This document shows positions 53,164 through 64,000 of a stretch of DNA of 64,000 nucleotides, in pieces (position 1 is the stretch's first letter; every line of letters begins with the position of its first letter). Position numbers and translations under genes: made by a program. The DNA is from Odontesthes bonariensis (taxonomy: Eukaryota > Chordata > Actinopteri > Atheriniformes > Atherinopsidae). The notes beneath the pieces are model-generated. The model was not told the origin of the DNA. It made no database searches and saw only the letters and a list, made by a program, of their open reading frames with translations. Location of the stretch: positions 17,920,449 to 17,984,448 of the forward strand of contig NC_134521.1 of assembly GCF_027942865.1 (NCBI RefSeq), read 5' to 3'.

Positions 53164-54345
53164 AGTTGAACATTAGGAACTTCAGTAGACATTTGTAAGA
53201 CATCCAAAGTGCTGCCACCTACTGACCAATCAGTGCAACTGTTTCACAAATTTCTCAAAACCAAGATGCCTGATGGAGCACCAGTTCTGCCGTTAATAAC
53301 ATGGATTTTCTTTTATAGTAGTACTTAAGTACTTTTTTTCATGTCAAATAACATCTAAGGAGCAATGAAACTGTTGGTTTACAAGTGCTGATCTTATTTT
53401 GGGAAGAAATTAGAATTCTTCATCATTATTTATCTGTTTTTCGGGACACTTTTACTTTTTGAAAAATAATATTATAATATTACAATATTTTTATCCAAAG
53501 GAACTATCAAAAAGACTAAGAACATTAGCAACTAAAATGTTAAATCCCTGCTGTCCACCAGAAGTGGCATAGTGTGAAAATAAGAATACATGTCCATTGA
53601 GACATATTGAACAAATCTTGTGCGTTTTAGAAGCCTTAATGTAAATGAACACCAGCTTGATGTGCGGGGGTTTTGTTTTTCTGATGTGTCATATTAATGT
53701 TTAAAAAGAAAAAGAAAAAGATGATAATACTCAATAGGAGATTGTGTGTCGTAAAACAGATACTGGTCTCTACATGATTCCATGACTTGGACCCACGTCA
53801 CCTCATGCAAACAAGAAATTCATCACTGATATTATCTTGTGGACATCAATCATCATTGGTGGACCTCCCCAAACCCCCAAGCAACTTTACGTCACCCTCA
53901 TTTTGAGACAACATTCAAGTGGCCGTAATCAAAAGGGAGACTGAAGCTACACAGACACAGAGGGGCGCCGGGAAGAAATGTCAATAAATGCAATTCATTG
54001 CAGACTGCATGACTACTGTGACACTCACATGTGTGCTGATGTTTGCTGTAGTTGCACACATAATACTATATTTATAGTATTATAAATATGTGTCCATCGA
54101 GAAAATGCACAATAACGTTTTGCATTCACAAAAACAAGAACAACAATAATAAAAATGATGATAAAAAACAGCAGTGATTCCTATATTTCTATGTCTCAGT
54201 TCTTTGCACGTTGTACATTAAAGGAGTATTTCTATTTTTCTTCCTCGACTGTAATATTTGTATACGTGCTGGAATATTTCAGCTCTTTGAAATTCAGAGA
54301 AATTCAGACGCTATAACAAAAGCTGTAGAAATATAGAACTAGGAA
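53164..54345. other. Intergenic, nothing recognised
   Basis: AT-rich, no gene or clear repeat boundaries. Confidence 0.5.
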
Positions 54346-54349
54346 TTAA

Positions 54350-54912
54350 AGGTGGGGTAGGGGATCTTTTTCTGGAACATTTTTTTACATATTGCTTGAA
54401 ATACTCTTCAAACCCTCATTGCAACCAATTAATTAAAAGTTTTGATACAAATATGAAAAGTTTTAGTGGCCTCTAGAACGTACAATCTAGGAAAAACAGT
54501 ATCCAATCATTGTGAACGGACCGTTCACAATGATTGGATACTGATGCCGTCTATCAAACTGCAATCTGCTCCTCCCTCCCCCTCCCCCTCCCCCTCCTTT
54601 CCCCTGTGCGCGTACCCTGCTCCGTGAACGAATTATGCGTCCAGAAGCTTGGCAGGAAGCTAAACTAGAGCCAGCTTGGCTAGCACCTAGCATTATTAAA
54701 CGTATAGTTAGCATAAACTAAATACTAAATACGGCAACGATCGATGCTTGCTGTCAGAACAGCGCTCGTGCACCTTCGTGCTCGTGCGCGTTCATGTACT
54801 CTAGAGGCGTGCCTTCGAGGGGAAAGTGAAGAAAAGGGTTGGGACTTTTTACCTGTGTATTTTCAAAATGCAGCTTCGCTGGACTCAAAATCCAGGATTT
54901 CCTACCCTACCT
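54350..54912. mobile_element. TTAA-target MITE 1, 563 bp
   Basis: Ends AGGTGGGGTAGG and CCTACCCTACCT, flanked by TTAA (54,346-54,349 and 54,913-54,916). TTAA duplications are typical of piggyBac and Kolobok elements. It has no transposase and includes a C-rich tract (54,570-54,605) and a perfect hairpin. Confidence 0.85.
54497..54543. repeat. Perfect 23-bp-arm hairpin inside MITE 1
   Basis: CAGTATCCAATCATTGTGAA and on to the mirror GGATACTG: two 23-bp arms, perfectly complementary, around a single A at 54,520. Confidence 0.95.
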
Positions 54913-54916
54913 TTAA

Positions 54917-55495
54917 AGCTGCAGTCTGCAAGATTTGTTGTTGTCATATGTAAAGTCCTACTTTTTGGCATTTTAAGAGTTTACATGATCTATCAGAACG
55001 CTTGAAGTTGAAAACGGTGACCTCCGTAGTCGCAAAATGCAAGAAATGCTTATTTTTTAACCGAAAAATAAAAAGTTATTCAACTTCCTGTCCCGCCCCT
55101 TCAAAACACATGAGGACTCGTGCACGTAGACACGACTCCTCATTCATCAACTCACCTGTCATTTGCGATCATAGAAGACACAGTAAGTAGACTAGCCCGA
55201 AATGAAGTTCAATAGTCCAGATAAATAAGCATGGGGACGAGCCTACCTTGTATCGCGCGTGCACAATCGGTGATTGACAGGCAGCAGAGCCCAGCTCGTA
55301 AACCTGATTGGTTACCTTTTACCGGTCCGGTCTGCAATTTTGTAAACAAACCTGCTGGCTTTGGAGGGACCTAGCGGGACATATAGGGGACCTAGAGAAC
55401 TCGTTTTTTTTGTATTGGGGTATTTAATGTACAACTTTCAGAATCCCCGGATAGTTCCAGGCATTATGCTTGAAAAAGAGTTGCAGACTGCAGCT
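54917..55495. mobile_element. TTAA-target MITE 2, 579 bp
   Basis: Ends AGCTGCAGTCTGCAA and TTGCAGACTGCAGCT, a 15-bp perfect inverted repeat, flanked by TTAA (54,913-54,916, shared with MITE 1, and 55,496-55,499). Non-coding. Confidence 0.9.
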
Positions 55496-55661
55496 TTAAA
55501 TCTACAAAGTGAAAACCTGCCCTGTGTTGGACTGACAGCATTTAACTTGTAACACCATGTTATACTGTAAGACATGTTGCACAAGATTAACTCATCAGTG
55601 ACTCGTTCTCTTTTTGTTATGTCTTCCTCCAATGTTATGAGCTGTGTGTGAGCGCCCTCTA

Positions 55662-56365
55662 TTTAGATCAAGAATCTTTATTGTCACTGTGCAGGCATAG
55701 TGAAATATTGTTCAGGAGCTCTTGGCTTTGGATACACAAAAAGATGCAAGGCACACAGTATAAAGATATCTAAATAATACAAAAAATAATAAAAATGGTA
55801 AAAGTTAAAGTAAAAAGTTTCAGTGCAGTCCAATTGTTGTATTACTATATTGCACATATTGCAGCATAAGTGGAGATTAAACTTTCACCAAATGTAGACA
55901 TTTTTAAATCCAGGTTAAAAACATTTCTTTTCTCATGTGTCTATGCATGAAATCTGCACGGTATCTTTTAATTTATCTTGACTGTTGCTAGTTTTTAAAT
56001 TCTTTAAAATTATTTTATTTGTTTCTCTTTATATTCTTTTATGTATTTTTAATGCTTCTTACACTCCCTGCTGCAATACTTTTATTTTATGTAAAGCACT
56101 TTGAATTGTTTGTACATGAAATGTGCTATATAAATAAATTTGATTTGACTTGATAAGTCAGTCAATTAAAATTGCAGTGCAGTGCGAGTGTCTGTCTGCA
56201 GGGGTTTTGTGTGTGGAGGTGTGGGGTGATGGATTTTACAGCTGTGTCTCAGTCTGTTGGTGTGGGTTTTGATACTCCTGTACCTCTTTCCGGATGGAAG
56301 AGGCACAAACGGTTCATGTCCTGGGTGGGTGGGGTCTGTGGCCATACGACTGGCCCTCCTTTGGA
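55662..56365. repeat. Interspersed repeat interrupted by an L2 tail
   Basis: Left part (55,662-55,871) starts TTAGATCAAGAATCTTTATTGTCACTG in two phrases; right part (56,153-56,365) holds CAGCTGTGTCTCAGTCTGTTG and CCTGGGTGGGTGGGGTC. Both halves resemble one common fish repeat whose class I cannot name; the L2 tail sits between them. Confidence 0.55.
55872..56152 (+). mobile_element. L2 LINE, 3' tail only
   Basis: Severely 5'-truncated L2 (281 bp) from GGAGATTAAACTTTCACC to the tail TATATAAATAAATTTGATTT, with probable duplication ATAAGT (55,866-55,871 and 56,153-56,158). Confidence 0.85.
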
Positions 56366-57507
56366 CCCGATATCCAGGCTGTGAGATCATCTTTGCGTTT
56401 TTTAATCAAGCCTTTTTTGCATGTACTTGCTTTATATCTATCGTGTTCACAGTACCCCAAAGTAATTGGTTTCCTGGTATTCTTGGACTTATTGACCCCT
56501 CTTATTGCTTTCACCACTTGCTCCGTCAACACATCCGACTGCCAGCTTTGCTTGACTCCTGCATGTTGGCTGTGCTTTGGATTTTGGACTTGTCTTGGTG
56601 TCCTGCATTTAGGTCCTCACTGTTATCAGCAAAACCATAACAATATTTGCTTTTGTCTTAGTGTAGTAATGTATTAGTGTGTAAGTTCTCTAGACTTATT
56701 TGTAGTATCATGGTTAGCCTTTTATACCTTCTATATAGTAATAGAATAAATCAGTCATATTACCCATCTATTAATTGTCTTCTATATTTTTCCTTGTACA
56801 TAACAGAGATCTTGTTCTAACACATTTATTCAAATCAGTGGATGTCACTGATATCTCAGCTTGGCATAAAGCTCAGCATTAATAAACCATTCATTTGAAT
56901 CTGGTGCATTGGATGTCTTTTGAGGAAAATACATCCAATCATTCACTTAAAAGCTCCAAGAGCTTAAAAGCTTTGATAGACAAAAACAAAACTTAAAGTG
57001 TGTCCAATCATAATTCCGATTTATTTTTCACTTCATCACATTTTCTGTTTGCATAGTCATTTCATCACTCACACAGCATGTGAAAACCTGTGCACAATAA
57101 CTGTAACAATGTTCGATTTAGTTAACATCATGAAACAGAAGAATAAACAGTGACCAATACAAACATGGCAAAAATCAAACAACGGCAGTGAAATAAATAC
57201 AAAGAATGAAACAGAAGAATAAACAGTGACCAATACAAACATGGCAAAAATCAAACAACGGCAGTGAAATAAATACAAAGAATAATAAGTTAGATTAATT
57301 TAAAATACCAATGGCTGACGTCACAATATTATTAAGCAAAGAAAACATGTCGGGTATCATTTTAAAGAATGTCATATATCCAGTATATGCCTATAACTGT
57401 GTAACAATAAAAATAGATTTAATCAAATATGTCATCAGGAATTATGGATACTTTAATTTGGCCTTCATTCTTATTGGCTCTTTTCACAAGTTAGCCGGTC
57501 AACTAGC
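56366..57507. other. Intergenic, 3' flank of MMP13-like copy 2
   Basis: No exon seen. The likely polyadenylation signal of the next gene is TTTATT at 57,020-57,025 (AATAAA on the minus strand), which makes the 3' UTR about 490 bp and places the 76-bp duplication inside it. Confidence 0.5.
57130..57281. repeat. Exact 76-bp tandem duplication
   Basis: Two identical consecutive 76-bp copies (57,130-57,205 and 57,206-57,281) starting ATGAAACAGAAGAATAAACA. Probably within the 3' UTR of the adjoining MMP13-like gene. Confidence 0.95.
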
Positions 57508-59930
<2,423 letters not shown>

Positions 59931-59975
59931 GTTTCCTCGTTGGATACAACTTGTTTCTCACTGGTGGTGGCAGTT

Positions 59976-60033
59976 CTTATATAGGCTGGGGACTGGGTGT
60001 GTTGAGCAACTACCTGCTTGAGTCTGTGACTCA
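59976..60033 (-). promoter_or_regulatory. TATA box and AP-1 site of MMP13-like copy 2
   Basis: TATATAAG (59,976-59,983 on the minus strand), about 46 bp before the start codon, and TGAGTCA (60,027-60,033). The phrase GTGTGTTGAGCAACT between them is shared with copy 1 (near 50,918-50,935), so the promoters are homologous. Confidence 0.7.
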
Positions 60034-61238
60034 CGACATAGTCCTTTTATGGACGAGAGGAAGTCTGGCATTGATTGCTCATCCGACAAAAAAGTTTCCC
60101 TAAAGAGATGACGACATGACACCTTTGAAGTTGCTACATGTGACAGTGAAAGATTTTTGAGAAACATCAATTGGAACACATCTCAATTACGTAATAAAAT
60201 CATAAGTAATACATGTCTTTTGTCAGCTTTTCAGCATTAAAATTGTTGTACAGTTTATGAGCAAAAGCTGCTACTGAATGGACTTTTAGGTGATTTTTTT
60301 CAACTTTGATCCATTGGTCCAGATCTTCTCCAAACCGGAGAGAACAGGGGGGTTCTCCCTCTCTCGTGATCTATAAAAAATAATTAGCTCTCTTATGAAA
60401 GATTAGTTATTATTCATATGTATTGGAGTATTTCTGTTTTGCTTCAACACTTTTCCCTTTACATGTAATTGACTACTTGTTTATTTAAATGCAAATTTAA
60501 GGACCCTGTAGACTAGAAGAAAATATTCTTCCACTTCTGACTCAGAAGTTGTGATTCAGTTGCTCGTATTATTTAGTTCCAGCCCCAATTATCTTCATTA
60601 ATCCATTCTCCCTTGGTGCATCATTATTTGTGGAAAGCTACCATCTTGCTTACTGTTGCCCAATATTGGAAATGGACACGAACAGTTGTGACTTATGTTG
60701 AGTAATGTGCAGTCTCAGGTAAATTGATCAACAACAGTAAAACCACACACTCACACTCTGAATAAATGTGTTTATTTTCATTTAAAAAAGGAAGTTCACA
60801 TTTTAAATCATAAAAAAATCTTTATCCCAACACTTTTATCCTTTTAATAAGTGAGTAATAGATCCCAGTGTCACAGTGACGGAAAGACAGAACCATAAAA
60901 TAGAGGTTTTCATTTGGCTGATTATCTTCGGATGAGGTGTAGATATCGTTCATTGCCTTTAAAAATGCTTTCAAAGCTTCAGGAATTAAGATGACATTTA
61001 AATGAAATCACATTTAATACATGTTAGTAAAAACTGCTTTGATACAAGGTACAAATGCCATGATTGCAAAATTCTATACACACTGAGGTAACACTTTAAC
61101 CACGTCCCTGCATTATTCATCAGTTCCCTGTTTTGTATTAGGTTCATTGTGGTTATCGCTGGACATCCAGTTTTGTAACAAGTACGTGAGTTCACACAGT
61201 ATTTTCATCATCAGGCTCCAGGTTGAGTTTTCTTTCAG
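60034..61238. other. Intergenic and 3' UTR of the fourth metalloproteinase gene
   Basis: No exon seen. Likely polyadenylation signal of the next gene: TTTATT at 60,771-60,776 (AATAAA on the minus strand), about 460 bp after its stop codon. Confidence 0.5.
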
Positions 61239-63996
61239 CTATCTTCTCTCCGTCGTTGTTTGATTATTTTCCTCCATTTTGCACTCCAGAAGGTCATTGG
61301 CTGAGATGATGCCGACGACATGCTCTGAGATCAAGTCGTATTTGTAATGGAGGTTTCCTTTGAAGAAGTGCACAAATCCTGTGGGAGATCAATATTGAAA
61401 ATTGAGGATGAAATGTATGTGGGCGTTTTTGTAAAGTAGAAAATGCCCTTTGTAGCATTAATGCATGCGCTTTACAGGAGCGGCTTTGACTGTGGTACTG
61501 TGGGGTTTTATTTTGAACACCGTTCATGTTTTTATGCTGTGTCAGATACAGGCTGATGTTAACACAGATATGGACCTTTTGAAATGGATTGTCCTTTTTA
61601 AACAGTAACGGCAAGATTTCCTCTGTGACTGACTTGAAGTCATGACACATCCCCATATCACACAGAAAGATGGTGATTAATTACAAACAAATTTTCTACT
61701 CAGTATAACACAGAAATTCCAGAGATGATGAGAAAGGTTGAAAGAGGAATGGTGATGCAAGTACCCTCATAGAAAACAGCTGCATCTGCAGGAGATGGAA
61801 TTCCTGGCCACTGCTGATTGATGAGCATCGGTGATCCCTCCATCACACTCTGTTGCTCGTTGTACCTGAATATTACAGTGAACACAATAAAACGTGTGAA
61901 AGCTAGGTCTTTGTTTTCGTACTTGTAGGTTTCAGTGCCTTCTAAAGAACTGTGTTTCCCTGGGAAGATTGAATGATCGTGTGAATCTTGGATTAAAACA
62001 CACTTCAGATGAGAAATAGTTGAATCAGTGACAGCAATCCTTCCTGCTGTACTCACATAGGATTTTTTTTTGTTACATCAAAAGCTGAAAAAGGAAGTGG
62101 TCTGTCTGCTCTTGCTTGGTTTTGCTATGTTTACAATAACGTAACTAGTCATGTGGTTAGTCTACAGTACAAAAGTTCCAAACAAACTTGAATTCTTGTT
62201 ATAATTAATGCCTCATTAGGTAAATGGAATTTATGTTTTCATTCAAACATAAAACTATAAAAAACAATCATTCCACTTCACTTACTGTGTAAATAATATG
62301 AGAAACTGGTCCGACTGTATAGTATGAGGGTGTGAAGGGAAATAAATGATCAATTCTTAGTGTCTCATCCCATTTCAGTTTTTTATTCCAGGAAAAATGT
62401 CTACATTTTGGTTTTGTGTCTCGGCTAAATTCATCATTGAGAAAACATCAGATTTAGGTTTGTCTGTCATCTTTCATAATGTTGACATCATGGGCAGTTT
62501 GACATACCTGTCTTTGATAAATACATTACTCCATGTCAATCTAATCAATCTAAGGCAAGAGGTAGTAAACTGCTAGCTTACGATATAGTGTAAAGACTGG
62601 AATTGAGGAGAGAAAAACCGCGGGAATATTAGATACCTCCAACACTCATGGCCGGTGAAGAACACTGTATAGTGTTCATTTCTGAAGTGAAGAGCTGCAT
62701 CCACAGATTTAATTCTGGAGGGGAAGCCGAAGTCTGAAATGTTTCTGGGAAAACCTTCACTGAGTGTTAACTGCCTCAGCTTCCAATACTGCTGACCTGA
62801 AACAAAAAGACTTCTATCACACATTTTTTGACACATTTGAAAGCCTTTATTGATGAAGATATATCTGTTGTTTTCTACTCGATTTTGGATTGCAATCTGT
62901 GATCATTTCACATACCTTTGAAAAACAGAATAAAGTTCCCCTCCACATTCTCATAAACAGCATCCAGGTAGGAGGGTACAGTGTCAGGCCACAAGCTGTT
63001 GATCAGGGTAATCCCTGTTTTATGAAACTGAGGATGTTTGCGCCACATAAATCTGTGGAGAAGGGAAACATATCTCAGAAACCAAAGAAGTAAATTCATC
63101 TTCAGTGATCAAGAAAACACACTGTATGATTTAAATCTGCCTTTCATCTTTCATGATGCAGACATAGTGGGAGGTTTAACACACCTGTCTTTGAAAAATA
63201 TAATCTCTTGTTGTAACCTTGTGACAGCGTCGAATGAGAGATCTGGATCACATTTGTCTGGTGTTCTTGGAGGAGGTTTTTTGGAGACTAACAAAGAAAA
63301 GCTGGGACTGACACCTGCAAACAACATCACAAACATTTTTTCAACAAAGGTGAGACCCTGCATTTCGAAACAGATTCCATCCATTCATTTTATACACCTG
63401 TTTAATCCAACTCAGGGTCTGGGGTCTTTCCCAGCTGCATTCGAGCCTGAGGCAGGGTACGCCCTGCACAAACCGCCAGTCCATCACATGGCTAAACAGA
63501 CACATTTACACTCACTCATGGGGCCAATTTAACCTCGCCAGTTAACCCAACATGCATGTTTTTGGATGGTGGAGGAGCCAGAATACCCAGAGAGAATCCA
63601 AGCATACACGGGGACAACAAGCAAACTCCACACAGAAATAACCCATCGGGTTTGGACTGTCTTTCAAATTGTTTTTGTTTTGTTTTTGATTCTAACAACA
63701 AAAATGGAAAACTCTGTTTCTCATATATTTTTTTCCTCCTCAAGTTTAATACACAGAACTGAGAAGCCACAATGTTTCTGTTTTTTGGGTAAAAGGATGC
63801 CTGAACATACACGGACCTTTGGATGTATACTCACCATAAAGACGTTGGATGTCTTTGACATCTCGAAAAGACAGTTGCAGCTCGTTGTTTGGGACAAAGC
63901 TGTATGCTGGGTACATGATAGCGCCAGGGTCAGAGGAGTGAGGCAGGCCAAGCGCATGACCAAATTCATGGGCAGCTACAGCCAACAGGTTGACAC
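61239..63996 (-). CDS. Matrix metalloproteinase, 3' half (gene continues beyond the window)
   Basis: Six exons, matching exons 5-10 of the neighbours: 63835-63996, 63185-63314, 62916-63052, 62637-62796, 61765-61865, 61239-61378; 830 nt, all in phase; exons 1-4 lie past 64,000. Exon 5 carries the zinc site [11 protein letters not shown], the Met-turn GAIMYP and the end of the catalytic domain (DIQRLYG). Exon 6 is the hinge plus the first hemopexin Cys ([16 protein letters not shown]). Hemopexin repeats follow ([31 protein letters not shown]). The conserved closing Cys (LLEC) is followed by an unusual 14-residue hydrophilic tail ([13 protein letters not shown]) before the stop; most secreted MMPs end at or within a few residues of that Cys. 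Subfamily not assigned: it is neither MMP13- nor MMP20-like in detail. Confidence 0.9.
63385..63660 (-). repeat. LINE 3' end of RTE/Expander type, in an intron
   Basis: Minus-oriented fragment in the intron after MMP exon 5: begins TTCCATCCATTCATTTTATA (complement of a GATG-tailed 3' end) and contains GCAGGGTACGCCCTG and TACACGGGGACAACAAGCAA, phrases of the same widespread fish repeat as at 52,965-53,163. Confidence 0.65.
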
Positions 63997-64000
63997 CTAA

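Overview
The window is genomic DNA of a ray-finned fish, most likely a percomorph teleost. Host genes carry many short exons with GT-AG introns. The interspersed repeats are typical of fish: L2, Rex/RTE and L1-type LINEs, hAT, Harbinger, Tigger-like and TTAA-target MITEs, Ty1/copia and Ty3/gypsy. No prokaryotic gene organisation is present.

Layout. (1) 0.3-4.8 kb is a nest of LINE fragments. (2) 5.6-10.9 kb is a complete 12-exon acat1 (mitochondrial acetyl-CoA acetyltransferase, 420 aa) on the minus strand, with a compact promoter and a 715-bp hAT MITE just upstream. (3) 12.2-39.6 kb is a large imperfect palindrome. Its arms share, in mirror order, a ~150-bp tandem repeat, a spacer segment, an L2 LINE, a Tigger-like fragment, a tRNA-Phe gene and an ATTA-rich minisatellite; a Ty1/copia remnant sits in the centre. 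Later insertions differ between arms: an RTE-type LINE and an 11.6-kb hAT complex on the left, and a 4.8-kb Ty3/gypsy element with identical LTRs on the right. (4) 39.9-64 kb is a tandem array of four matrix metalloproteinase genes on the minus strand: one MMP20-like (483 aa), two MMP13-like (472 and 468 aa), and the 3' half of a fourth.

The most interesting object is an 8.1-kb DNA transposon at 15,998-24,098, nested inside the hAT that is nested inside the L2. It has ~0.7-kb near-identical terminal inverted repeats and a 6-bp target duplication (TATTCT). It carries two convergent multi-exon genes with no visible disruption. One encodes a zinc-ribbon plus rve/DDE integrase of 437 aa (5 exons); the other a zinc-ribbon plus HECT E3 ubiquitin ligase of 692 aa (14 exons). 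Both genes start with the same first exon, which lies inside the inverted repeat. I worked out all splice junctions by eye, and every exon joins in frame.

How the genes work together. acat1 acts in mitochondrial ketone-body and isoleucine metabolism and is independent of its neighbours. The metalloproteinases form a locus of secreted extracellular-matrix proteases; the two MMP13-like promoters share a TATA box and an AP-1 site. In the transposon, the integrase is the obvious transposase, and the HECT ligase may adjust host or transposase protein levels (inference). All family assignments rest on motifs read by eye; no database search was possible.
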